Of a stretch of 64,000 nucleotides of DNA, positions 54,752 to 64,000 are shown in pieces. A program made the translations under genes and the position numbers. The notes under the pieces are model-generated. The model was not told the origin of the DNA. It did not search any database and saw nothing but the letters and a program-made list of their open reading frames with translations. Each line of letters starts with the position of its first letter. Positions within the stretch are counted from its first letter, which is position 1. Origin of the DNA: Diphasiastrum complanatum (lineage: Eukaryota > Streptophyta > Lycopodiopsida > Lycopodiales > Lycopodiaceae); assembly GCA_029204225.1 (NCBI GenBank), contig CM055095.1:72812753-72876752 (forward strand). The letters are read 5' to 3'.

Positions 54752-55503
54752 GAAGTTATGAAATGAAGACTGCAGCTTCAGTCATGCACCTTCACAATCA
54801 GCTGCAATCCATACGGTGGGATGGAAACCAGTTAGATCAGCACGTTGAGAAGATCAGAACGATCTTCGCTCAACTTGTTGCATCAGGACAAGAGCACCAG
54901 GTCCCAGCACCACAGCAGCTGATGTACTTCATGAAATCTCTACTAACGTCCTATCAGCCGCTAAGAATGCTCATATTGAGTCTACTAGACATGACATTCG
55001 ACAAAGTAGTCAGTCTTGTCGCTGATGAGAGACAAAGGAGAGGGAAGCAGTGATCAAGAGAAAGCTCTCTTCACGAAAGGAAAAAAGAAAAACAAAAACA
55101 AGCCAAGATTCAAGAAGACAACGTCCTCAAATCAGCAATCTTCTTTCTGCAATCACTGCCACAAACCAGGCCATACGACCAACAAATGCTGGTTTGATCT
55201 AGCAATACCTTGCATGCACTGCAAGAAGAAAGGGCATTCTGCATACGATTGCAGATTCAACTCAAAAAAAAAGAACAAGGTTGAAAAAGCAAATGTTGTA
55301 GAGTCATCTAAGGATGCAGAAGGAGGTGACGAAGCTTTCATGATACTCGATGAAGATGTAGTCATCGATTCAGGAGCAATATCTCACATAACCTGCAACA
55401 AGAAGATCTTGATCAACTTTCGCGAACTCAAAAACGACAAAGCAGTGATTCTAGGCGATGGAAACAGACACGATGTCAAATGCATCGACTCTCTACAGCT
55501 ATG
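54752..55503 (+). pseudogene. copia gag and protease inside the inverted block
   Basis: Gag reads LQSIRWDGNQLDQHVEKIRT, FMKSLLTSYQPLRMLILSL and TFDKVVSLVADERQ. After a frame change near 55040, two knuckles follow, CNHCHKPGHTTNKCWF and CMHCKKKGHSAYDC, then a protease with VIDSGAISHITCNK (D-S-G kept) and ILGDGNRHDVKCI. It is a near copy of the minus-strand gag-protease at 57.07-57.99 kb. Confidence 0.85.
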
Positions 55504-55774
55504 AACATTGTCAGGCCAAGCAAAACTGCCAGGAGCACTCTATGTGCCCTCACTCAGAAAGGATCTGCTATCTGTCTCCAAGATGACAGATCTAGGCATT
55601 CGAGTTTTGTTCGATGGCACCACTTGTCGTATGATCGAGAAGATGACAAACAAGTTGCTGAGAGTCGGATGCAGATAAGGAAATCTCTACCAGGCCAAAA
55701 TAATCAGCAACTCTGAAAGCATATTAAATGCTTCAGAAAACGAAGATCAGCTCTGGCATAGAAGAATGTGTCAT

Positions 55775-56719
55775 CTGAATAATGCGGAGCCTGTATGACA
55801 TGAGAAGAAAGGACATTGTCACAGGTTTAAAGATTTCAAGGCCAGAGGCTGAGTTCTGCGAAGCTTGTCAAAAAGGCAAGCAACATCGGAATCCATTCAC
55901 ACACGAGGGAAGAAGAGCCAAGGAAGTTCTTGAGCTCGTCCACTCTGATGTGTGTGGACCGATGAAAACAGATTTGCTCTCAAGTTCGAGATATTTTCTA
56001 ACGTTCATAGATGATTATAGCCGAATGACCACGATCTACTACTTGAAGAAGTCCGAAGTATTTGATTCTTTCAAGAAGTTTGTGGCATTCGCAGAGTGAC
56101 ACATCTCGAAAAGATACAGACGCTTAGATCTGACAATGGAGGTGAATAGAAAAGCACAGAATTCTCAAGATTCTACGAAGAACATGGGATCGAACACCAG
56201 TTCACTCCTGCATACACACCAGAATACAACGGTGTGGTAGAAAGAAAAAACAAAATGCTAGTCAAAGGAGCCAGATGCATGATGGCACAGGCTCAATTGC
56301 CAAGTTAATTCTGGGCCAAGGCAATAGCTGCAGCTATACACCTGCACAACAGATCTACAACGACAACGCTGGAGAACAAAATACCATATGAAATGTGGAC
56401 AGGCAGAAAGCTTGATCTATCATATGTACGAGTGTTTGGATGTGCAGCATACAAGCACATTCCAAAGGAAACGAGAAGCAAGCTCGATGACAAATTCGAA
56501 CAAACAATCATAGTCGGCTACTCGAACGAAACACATGTGTACAGACTCTATGATCCAATCACGAAGAAAGTTGTTTCGAGCAGAGATGTGAAGTTCGACG
56601 AGTCCACATTCCCTGGACTGAAAGACGAAAGAGGCCATGAGATCTTCACATTGCTGCCTATTCAAGAGGGAGATCGAGCATATACGTCAAATCAGAATGC
56701 AGAGCCCCAGATTCCATAG
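55775..56719 (+). pseudogene. copia integrase inside the inverted block
   Basis: Order: pre-integrase RMCHLNNAEPV-like sequence, CEACQKGKQHRNPF (zinc half), LVHSDVCGPMKTDLL (first catalytic Asp), FIDDYSRMTTIYYL, a TGA at 56098, LDLTMEVN-like sequence (second Asp region altered), FTPAYTPEYNGVVERKNKML (catalytic Glu), then the conserved copia tail RKLDLSYVRVFGCAAYKHIP, FEQTIIVGYSNETH and YDPITKKVVSSRDVKFDE. There are several frame breaks near 56.1-56.3 kb. One stop near 56308 replaces Gln or Arg. Confidence 0.83.
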
Positions 56720-56755
56720 CAGCAAGAAGCAGAGGATCGACCCCACGAACAAGAA

Positions 56756-57065
56756 ATGTTTGAGCAGCGCCGAAACGAACCTCAAAGGTCAACAAGACAA
56801 AGAAGACCTCCAGACTGCTATTCTGACAATCTTCAATGGAGTGGAGACACGCAGTTCGAGTATTGCAGCTTCACAGAAGAGCCAACAACATACCAAGAAG
56901 CTATCCAAAGTCCAGAGGGAGAATTTTGGAAGCAGACAATGTCAGAGGAGATCAAGTCGATGAGGCAAAACGAGACATGGACATTAGAGCCACTGCCAAA
57001 ACACAGAAAAATAGTCGACTGCAAGTGGGTGTACAAGAAAAAGCTAAAATCAGATGGTGCTGTAG
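56756..57065 (+). pseudogene. copia RT entry segment inside the inverted block
   Basis: STRQRRPPDCYSDNLQW, EPTTYQEAIQSPEGEFWKQT, MSEEIKSMRQNETWTL and VDCKWVYKKKLKSDGAV form the usual entry to copia RT. The reading breaks off at the inversion junction near 57065; the rest of RT is at 54587-53582 on the minus strand. Confidence 0.83.
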
Positions 57066-58022
57066 CTGTAGAGAGCTGTTGTCTTTGACATCGTGTCTGC
57101 TTCCATCGCCTAGAATCACTGCTTTGTCGTTTTTGAGTTCGCACAAGTTGATCAACATCTTCTTGTTGCAGGTTATGTGGATTGTTGCTCTTGAATCGAT
57201 GACTACATAGTAGTCATGTTCAGAGTAGCTTGTCGAAGCTTTGTCGAGTATCATGAAAGCTTCATCACCTCTTTCAGCATCCTTTGATGACTCTGCAACG
57301 TTTGCCTTTCAGCTTTGTTTTTTTCTTTTTGGGTTGAATCTGCAGTCGTATGCAGAATATCCTTTCTTCTTGCAGTGCATGCAGGGTGTTTCTGGATTGA
57401 ACCAGCATTTGTTGGCCGTATGGCCTGGTTTGTGACAATGATTGCAGGAAGAAGATTGCTGATTCGAGGACTTTGTCTTCTCGAATCTTGGCTTGTTTTT
57501 GTTCTTCTTCCTTCCTTTTGTGAAGAGAGCCTTTTCTTGATCACTGCTTCTCTCTCCTTCGTCTCTCATCAGTCTCTCATCAGCAACAAGACTGACTGCT
57601 TTGTCGAATGTCATATCTGGTAAACTCAGTATGAGCATTCTCAGTGGCTGATAGGAAGTCGGTAGAGATTTCATGAAGTACATCAACTGTTGTGGTGCTG
57701 GGACCTGGTGCTCCTGTCCTGATGCAGCGAGTTGAGTGAAGATCGTTCTGATCTTCTCAACGTGCTAATCTAACTGGTTGCCATCCCATCGTATGGATTG
57801 TAGTTGATTGTGAAGGTGCATGACTGAAGTTGTAGTCCTCACTACATACTTCTGGTTTAATCTTTTCCACGCTATATGGCTGCTTTCGTAGTCTCAATCT
57901 ACATGAGTAGATCTTCATTTACGGACAAAACAATGATCACCATTGCGTGCTCATCCTTTCTGATCCATTCAGCTCTCCTCGGGTCTCCCTCTGGAGCCTC
58001 TGAGAGCTGCACCTCCTGAGAA
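57066..58022 (-). pseudogene. copia family D gag and protease, original orientation
   Basis: Minus strand from about 57,990: a leader and gag N-terminus decayed by stops, then FMKSLPTSYQPLRMLILSLP, two knuckles CNHCHKPGHTANKCWF and CMHCKKKGYSAYDC, and after a frame change a protease with VIDSRATIHITCNK. The active-site Gly of D-S-G has become Arg. It stops at the inversion junction after GDGSRHDVK and SLQL. Confidence 0.83.
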
Positions 58023-58036
58023 CTGCTCTGATACCA

Positions 58037-58824
58037 TGTCGCAGAAGCATTTTCTTGTTGTTTCGTGTTCGTTCTCTCTTCTGATTCGCGAACAGTTTTA
58101 TGTGTTTGAATTTTTTTTTTCGTGCGGAATCTCTTTTGAGATCCCAGACACTTGACTACGCATCACAGGACATATTTTATTCTAGCAATCAAGAGACACA
58201 GCACAAGGCCAAGAGATACACAAAATAGAGCAACTATGTTGTCAGTTTGGTTTTAGAGCAAGATCGTCAGTGTCTCGCTCGTTGGCAGAATGACTCTCTG
58301 CTCTTTCGCTGTGTTCTGCTCATTGGCAGACTTTCATGCACAACTATGGTATTTTTGCTTTCTTACTCTATTCGCTACATCTCTCTCTGTTTCTTACAAA
58401 TCTCTGTATTCACTATCTCTCTACTTACAGTTATGATCCAGAGAGGATTGTTTATACCTCCACCATGTGGAGTTTACAAGATAGCTAAACGTAGAATTAC
58501 AAGACAAGTTAACGCTAATCAACTAGTTAGTTAGTCTCCATTGTTGCTATTCGTTTCAGCTGGGCATGAAGCCCGTTGAGCTGCCACCTGGCAGCACGAA
58601 GGATTTCTCTTCGTTTGTTTCATTCTTTTTGTTCTTTTCGTAGTCTTCGTTCTGCGTCCCTTTTGCGGTTTGCAGTCCTGGAGGTGTGTTTACGATTCAC
58701 AATTGATTCGCAAATCTTTCGTGCTTAGAGTCAAAGACACGTTGACTGTCGCGAATTGTTCTGGTTCGACTTTCATGTCTTGTTCGTGCTGCGACAAAGT
58801 TGCAGGAGTTCACCATTTCTAACA
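58037..58824 (-). repeat. 5' LTR of copia family D with adjacent primer site
   Basis: 788 bases, TGTTAGAAATGG...CTTCTGCGACA on the minus strand. The primer site TGGTATCAGAGCAG (58036-58023) touches its end. AAAAA follows at 58825-58829 as the target duplication. Confidence 0.9.
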
Positions 58825-58829
58825 AAAAA

Positions 58830-59009
58830 TGGCAAACATCTTCTGGTTGATCTTGTTGTATCCTCTTAACTGTCGAACAGTTTTCACAATACGTTCCAAT
58901 AGTTGACCCTGCCAGGATGTGGTGCCTCTCCTAAGCACCATATGGAGACCGTGTCGGAAATACTTAATGCGTTTTGCGTCTGTCAATGGATCCTGAAGAC
59001 TCCTCGACG
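58830..59009 (-). pseudogene. gag end and first half of zinc knuckle of the outer gypsy-type element
   Basis: Minus strand: STVKRIQQDQPEDVCHF continues across the copia insertion into CSQMGHRSFNC (45.75 kb). With one copy of the AAAAA duplication removed, the two halves give an uninterrupted C-x2-C-x4-H-x4-C. Upstream are two stops. The stretch between here and the LTR (about 59010) is too short for a full gag, so the gag N-terminus is missing. Confidence 0.6.
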
Positions 59010-60564
59010 TGCTCGGCTCTCACCGTTCTTGACGCTTGATCACACTTCTGGTCACTAGTGTTGATGATCAAGAATTAATCTCCAATCAGTCTATCCTCTA
59101 TCTCTCGTGTGTCTCCCCCCATTCACATACCGCTTCTCTCTTTTATATCCCTCCACTTAGTTGTAATATTCTTCTCCCCCTCCGTTTTGGACCGCCACCA
59201 CTTTGTATATGTTTTTCTATTCTGTTTAGCCAATACTTCAACCACTATTGTTGCCTTTCGGTCTATTGGCCACCGCTTATAGACCGCTATGGTTTACTTT
59301 CGGTCCGTAAACCGCTTACAGACCGTGTTTGTTGCCTCTCGGTTCGTTCTATACCACTTATAGACCGCAACTCGACCGCATTCGCTACTTGGCCTTTGCT
59401 TTCGTTCTTTCTACATACAAACCACAACCCTCGACTGCATTCATTCGTTTTTCTCAACTTTTCGCATACAGACCGCAACTTTGCCTTTTGGTCCTAATGC
59501 ACCGCTTTTGCATATAGATCGTAATCACTACCTTTCGGTTCACTACCGTTTTTGTATTCACCGTAATAAGACTGCTTCTAGACCGCAATCGTTTCCTTTG
59601 TGGTTGTCTTCGGTTCATCTTCCACAGTTGTCTGCAGTCCATTTCCAACTTTGTAGCAAACCATAATAGAATGCAATTGTTGCCTTGGCGATTGCCTACG
59701 GTCCATTTCCAACTTCGTAGCAAATCGTAATAGACTGCAACCTTTGCCTTGGTGGTTGCCTACGGTCCATTTCCAACTTTGTAACAAATCGTAATAGACC
59801 ACAACCATTGCATTGGCGGTTGCCTACGGTCCAATTCCAACTTAGTCGCACACCGTAATACACCGCAACTTGCTACTTGGTGGTTGCCTTCGGTCTTCTT
59901 TCATCCAACTTCATCTTAGACCGCAATAGACCGTAACTCGCTACTTGGCGATTGCCTTCGGACTCCTTTCATCCAACTTCGACTCTGACCACAATAGACC
60001 GTAACTCGCTACTTGGCGGTTGCCTTCAGTCATCTTTCATCCAACTTCGTCTCAGACCGCAATAGACCATAACTCGCTACTTGGTGGTTGTCTTTGGTCC
60101 TCTTTCACTGAAAACCGCAACAAGGCCGCAATCAGGCCGTGATTAACCATATAAGGTTGTTTTAGACCGCATTAGACTGTGATACGGCCGCAATAGATTG
60201 CAATATGGTCATAATAAAGCCGTAGAAGACCGCTTGAGACCGCATTTGCTACCTTTGCGGTTGTCTTCGGTCCTTTTGACTTGAACATATCACAATATGA
60301 TGACATAAGGCCGTATTATGGCAACATAAGACCGCACTAAGGCCGCCCTTGTTACCTTTGCAGTTGTCTTCGTTCTATACAACTTCTATCTTGTGAACTA
60401 ATATCCTACAAAAATAACTTCTTCTTTCGTCCTATCATTATTCTACTTATGCTAAATCAACCACTAAAATACATAGCCCATGTGATTGTCTAAATCCTAA
60501 CTTTATTTAACATCAATATAATTTATGACTATCTAAAGTCTCACTTTAATACATTGGCCTAACA
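59010..60564 (-). repeat. Right LTR of the outer gypsy-type element
   Basis: About 1,555 bases, starting on the minus strand TGTTAGGCCAATG. It is similar to the left LTR but longer, with more tandem units of the ACCGCAA/CGGTTGCC type (for example three or four copies between about 59.87 and 60.11 kb). No gene is supported inside. Confidence 0.7.
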
Positions 60565-61276
60565 ATTGCAATTCCCAACCATTTACATGCTAAATGAATA
60601 TCCGATAATAGTTCACATGCCCCATGACAATATAAACTCCTCGAATTGTTCCTGGTGGCAGTAGCTCCACAATGACTTTGATTTTGGAATAATCTGTAGC
60701 AATGCCATGTCTTGATATCACATGTCCAAGAACAATTCCATGAGTAACCCACATGTTGTGGGTATTTCCTATACATAAATAAACAAGTGGGTCCCGCCAC
60801 TGAAATTATTGTTGGCCAAGGCTTAGTTAGTGGGCCCGCCATAGTACACTATACAGTTAGAATAATAAGTGCGAGGGCACTGGCGTCTTGCGTGTGTAAG
60901 CACATTGCTAGTTAGTTTCAAGTTGTTCCATAGAGACTTGGGTTCTAGGTGTAAATAAATAATGTTGAGGCCCAAGTTCACAAAATCAAGTTAAAAATAA
61001 GGAACCTAATTTGTACAAAGTAAGACTCACATGATTCATGTGACTTGCTTTGTGCTTTCTTAGAACCATTAGATTAGATTTGTGTTTCTTTGAAAGGCTT
61101 GAATTAGTATCCTTGCCAATGAAGTGTGGCCAATCAGAGTGAAGGAGGCTCACACTTGGAATCGATAAAAGGGAGCCATTTTCCTTGTATTGTATCCTCA
61201 TTCTATTTCTAATAACACTCTGATGGTTTCACTCAAGTTCTCTCTCTCCCTCTCCCTCTCTTTGTCTCTCGCTCTT

Positions 61277-61537
61277 CATCCTTGGTTAGGACCGAATAGT
61301 TTGGAAAAGGTGCTCGAACCTCCCAAACCTTTCCTAGCCAAGGCATTATCTCTCTCCTCTCTCTCTCTCTCCATCCTTGGTTAGGACCGAATAGTTTGGG
61401 AAAGGTGCTCAAGCCTCCCAAACCTTTCCTAGCCAAGGCATTCTCTCTCTCCTCTCTCTCTCTCTCCATCCTTGATTAGAACTGAATAGTTTGGAAAAGG
61501 TGTTTGAGCCTCCCAAACCATTCCTAACCAAGGCATC
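61277..61537. repeat. Tandem 95-base units with hairpin potential
   Basis: Units start at 61277, 61372 and 61467, the last incomplete. Each begins CATCCTTGGTTAGGA and contains CCTAGCCAAGG about 60 bases later, which can pair with the start; TTTGG and CCCAAAC inside can extend the stem. CT runs separate the units. Confidence 0.9.
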
Positions 61538-61540
61538 CCC

Positions 61541-61627
<87 letters not shown>
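61537..61627. repeat. C run followed by (CT)n
   Basis: About 15 C residues, then 77 bases of CT, inside the solo LTR. Confidence 0.95.
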
Positions 61628-61630
<3 letters not shown>

Positions 61631-62034
61631 GTGCTATATAGGTTGAGGCGAGGTTGTTGCTCCCAGCGACAAACCCTATACTACCTATGACACAACACCA
61701 AATCTGACACTTTTCTGGATTTAAGAAGATTTGGTACTTGCGGCAATGTTCAAATTTTTTTTTCCAAATGATCAAGATGGTCTGTATCGGCACTATGGAC
61801 TCCGAGATCATCCAAGTAAATTTCAAGGAATTTCTACAAATAGTCTTGAAAGGCAAACTTCATCACTCTCTAAAATGAACTAGGTGCATTACAAAGTCCA
61901 AATGGCATAACTTTATAAGCATATGTTTCTCATTCCATTGTAAAAGATGTTTTATGATGATCTGCCAGTGTGATTTATAACTGGTTATAACCACTGAATC
62001 CATCCAAAAAAACTATAGGCTTCTACTCCAGCCC

Positions 62035-62220
62035 CAAGGCTTGGTAGGCTGTCATTAGGTTCATTGGAGTAGCCGGTACATTGACGCTTGTAGGGGCTTG
62101 TGAGGTAGTGGCCCCCACGACTTGTACAGTGTCGTTGTCATTGTCCTCTATGAGTTTCTCCAGTGATCTCTTGTCATCTGGTGCGGTGGGATCTGTCTGA
62201 TCTGGCGATGGAATAAAAAC
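62035..62220 (-). pseudogene. Extra ORF (aORF) fragment, N-terminal part
   Basis: The minus strand reads PSPDQTDPTAPDDKRS, LEKLIEDNDNDTVQVVGA and NVPATPMNLMTAYQ. These match LPDRTDPTTPDGIRS, IEDNDDDTPQVVGAD and SVPAAPTNLTTTYQ of the aORF at 4.2-4.36 kb. Upstream sequence to about 62549 is open in another frame and may be more of the N-terminus, but I see no clear match. It is cut at about 62035 by RT sequence. Confidence 0.7.
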
Positions 62221-62544
62221 AGTTGTACAAATGTGTAATAAGACAACGGTTGGTCGCCCTCAGCAGCCTTTGACGGAGAAGTGAGTGGTGTGGAAGGAAC
62301 AGAAGTGGAGACAAGAATGGGGACAGCTTGTCCAAAAGAGAGAATGGAGGGAACAGAGAGAAACTGTAGGGTGGTGTGGAGGACCGAAGGAGAAGATGGG
62401 GCTAAAGTTTGTCTGGCGGTGGCAAGTGAAAAGTTTACGACTTGCATCCATGCCAAGGTGTTCGGAGACAACCGTGAATCAGTAGGGAACTGGAGAGGGA
62501 CAGCGGTGGAAACATGGGTAATGGGTAAGGCTTGCCAACAATAT

Positions 62545-62599
62545 TTCAAGTGGTGGGACCCACTTGTTTATTATTGTGTAGGAAAATACCCACAACATA
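62545..62599 (-). repeat. LTR terminal fragment
   Basis: On the minus strand TGTTGTGGGTATTTTCC and about 40 further bases match the start of the solo LTR at 60754. Only this end is present. Confidence 0.7.
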
Positions 62600-64000
62600 C
62601 CACCAGTAGGGATACTGATGGAGCTGCTGCTGCTGATTTGTCAAGGCCAGCCTCTGCTTCAACCTCACAGAAGCAGAAGAAGAATGCATCAATATCGGAT
62701 GACGATGCCACTCCGTCCGACTCTTTAGGGCAGAGCTCAAGCTGCAACAGAAGGCAACATTGGGGCAGCCAAGGACAATGAAGATAAACCTGATAACCAA
62801 GCCCTAGTGGTTTCGCACCATGACAGAGAAAGCCAATAATTTTAGTGGTTGATATTATGAATTCGACCGCCACAACCAGAAAAACATTTTGGATCTGATA
62901 TGAAGCGGAGCGAAAGTATCAAGTCTCCCTCAAAGAGTCTTACAAGAAGATCGATTTGCTCGAATCAGACAAAAGCCAAATAATTGAATGAAATCGTTCC
63001 CTTGGAACACACAGCTTCAGACTGTCATTAATGAAGTTGATTCTATAAAGCAGATCAATGAAGGAGCTATCTAGTGAAGCCACCCCAACTTGCAGCGGGC
63101 CCAATTCTCATGAAGAATACCTTCAGGCCCTACTTTGCATTGATGATCTAACACAAACAACTTCAAGTTGTGTCTGCCTGCTCGGGGAGTCATTGACCAT
63201 CCAGAATATTTGGGAGGCAATCGCGGAAGATTGACCAGCTCGAACAGAGTTGTCAGATCTCAAGGAAGCAGTTGGAAGACCAGAAGTTAGCTTTTGAGTT
63301 ACAAACTGAGGATCTAGCATCAGCAGCTACTCAGGCAAAATGACCACGACGAAACCAGTCGAAGGTATGTGCTGAAAGATTTCATGCATTTGCTGCAAAC
63401 GATTCTGGAAGTGGTGACCACAAGCAGTTAACATTGAATTACAATGGCTTGTGGATTATATGATGCTACCGAGGCACAGTAGGCATTGCCTTCAACAACT
63501 GGAAGACGCCATGGAAAAAGGACGACTTTCTCTGGTTATGGGCCCAGTTATCTATTGAGCAGAAGGATGTCTCTACTAGAGCATAATCCAAGAAAATTTC
63601 AAGGTCATGCCCTTCGGTTTAGCTGAGTTATACATAGGCTCTTCTGCTATGGTATGCTCTCCAAATACATTCGTAATAAGAATTTCAATTTTTGTGAAAT
63701 GAAGACAATAAGCGACATTTTTGGAAGCGGGAAGTCATAGTTTCAAACTGTACAAACCACAAGGTGTTGCGGATTTAGGTTGCCTTTGATGATGCAGATT
63801 TGTTGATCAAGTAAATATGGCCTATCCCACACTATTCAGTCTTTACGTGATTGGGAGCGAAACCTTGCTGATTATTTTGTGGAGATTTGACACAACTGCA
63901 AGATCGAAGAAAGTCACTTTGTTATAAGCAATTTTGTACATATACATTTTGGCAGTTTGGAACTTTGCGGCAAAGACATTGTTTTTCGTTCAGATTTTTT
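62600..64000. other. Decayed, unassigned sequence
   Basis: Plus-strand frames here show Ser/Asp/Lys-rich and coiled-coil-like peptides (QKQKKNASISDDDATPSD, KESYKKIDLLESDKSQIIE), broken by many stops. The composition resembles the middle of the extra ORF at 4.4-5.2 kb, but I cannot align them. No RT, integrase or gag motif is visible. Confidence 0.35.

Larger units (their letters stand above)
54588..57065 (+). mobile_element. Inverted internal block of copia family D (gag, protease, integrase, RT entry)
   Basis: It begins with about 165 bases of post-protease sequence that recur at 55507-55675. It then jumps to gag (RSYEMKTAASVMHLHNQLQS) and runs gag, knuckles, protease, the second post-protease copy, integrase and the RT entry. 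Its left end fits the protease end at 57.07 kb and its right end fits the RT start at 54587 once the block is flipped. The inversion is thus simple in outline, with an added duplicated gag-protease segment. Confidence 0.8.
45779..58824 (-). mobile_element. copia element (family D) with internal inversion, host of a chromovirus
   Basis: LTRs lie at 58824-58037 (5') and 46565-45779 (3') on the minus strand, and AAAAA is duplicated at 45774-45778 and 58825-58829. The primer site TGGTATCAGAGCAG abuts the 5' LTR and the purine tract AAGAGGGAG abuts the 3' LTR. Minus-strand coding runs from gag-protease (about 57,990-57,065) to RT (54,587-53,582) and RNase H (46,953-46,566). Between gag-protease and RT, the block 54,588-57,065 lies in plus orientation. 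Between RT and RNase H sits a 6.6-kb chromovirus. Removing the chromovirus leaves about 6.4 kb. Confidence 0.85.
43598..60564 (-). mobile_element. Outer gypsy-type element with repeat-rich LTRs; gag knuckle joined to integrase
   Basis: Long similar blocks lie at 43.6-44.96 and 59.0-60.56 kb, both reading TGTTAGGCC at their minus-strand start. Between them, after removing the inner copia element (45779-58824), only about 1 kb of coding sequence remains. It is a CCHC knuckle fused to an integrase core and C-terminus. Protease, RT and RNase H are missing, so this is a deletion derivative. I could not identify a target duplication, and the inner LTR edges are uncertain by about 10 bases. Confidence 0.68.
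60754..61697 (+). mobile_element. Solo LTR inserted in gypsy RT
   Basis: It starts TGTTGTGGGTATTTCC and ends CACAACA, and no internal element sequence is present. The flanks CCACA (60749-60753) and CCAAA (61698-61702) look like a target duplication with one change, and RT sequence continues on both sides. Its first 150 bases resemble the LTR at 267 (GTGCGAGGGCACTGGCGTC against GTTGCGAGGGCATGGCATC), so it is a cousin of that family. It contains tandem 95-base units, a C run and a (CT)n tract. Solo LTRs arise by recombination between the two LTRs of one element. Confidence 0.82.
60565..62030 (-). pseudogene. RT fragment of an Athila-like gypsy element, split by a solo LTR
   Basis: Minus strand, from 62030: GFSGYNQ, TYAYKVMPFGLCNAPSSF, KFLEIYLDDLGVHSADTDHL (catalytic Asp pair kept), a frame change, CRKYQIFLNPEKCQIW. 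Then comes the LTR insertion (61697-60754), and after it MGHVNYYRIFI at 60.6 kb. It is the same family as the RT at 8.8-9.6 kb. Stops and frameshifts occur throughout. At its upstream end it joins extra-ORF sequence at about 62035, so the copy is rearranged. Confidence 0.78.

Noticed and set aside
43593-60569. Target duplication for the outer gypsy-type element
   Set aside because: CAACG on the left and ATTGC on the right do not match, and the LTR edges are uncertain.

Overview
This window is nuclear DNA of a land plant. It holds one host gene surrounded by layers of LTR retrotransposons. The host gene, on the minus strand at about 34.3-41.7 kb, assembles from 15 exons with compatible phases into a protein of about 1,533 residues that I recognise as TIME FOR COFFEE (TIC), a plant-specific nuclear regulator of the circadian clock. 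Its introns are short. The species cannot be named from the sequence. All other coding sequence I can identify belongs to Ty3/gypsy or Ty1/copia elements, nearly all broken.

Layout. 0.27-6.56 kb: a gypsy element of Athila-like type (Asp-tRNA primer site), with both LTRs and an AGGAG target duplication. Most of pol is lost, but a long extra ORF (aORF) lies 3' of the integrase remnant. 7.6-18.0 kb: a related element on the minus strand (LTR, primer site, gag, protease, RT, integrase), split by two partial copia copies at 11.8-14.4 kb. 18.0-18.7 kb: a second aORF copy, minus strand. 19.7-27.9 kb: a plus-strand sibling (gag, protease, start of RT), split by a copia derivative at 22.9-27.7 kb and ended by another copia LTR at 27.9 kb. 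29.5-34.3 kb: copia and gypsy scraps, then the sequence downstream of TIC. 34.3-43.5 kb: TIC with its leader and promoter region.

43.6-60.6 kb: a three-level nest. A gypsy-type element with very repetitive LTRs has a copia element inserted in its zinc-knuckle codons (AAAAA duplication). That copia element carries an internal inversion and, inside its RT/RNase H region, a young chromovirus (CATAT duplication, LTR ends AGTTATG...CATAACT). 60.6-64.0 kb: RT of the Athila-like family split by a solo LTR, a third aORF fragment, and decayed unrecognised sequence.

The main points of interest are: the extra ORF repeated in three copies of the Athila-like lineage; very long complementary (GA)n and (CU)n tracts in introns 7 and 14 of TIC, which flank exons 8-14; the non-canonical LTR ends of the chromovirus; the inverted and partly duplicated block in the copia element; and a premature-stop spectrum dominated by TAG and TGA, as expected from decay of methylated cytosines.
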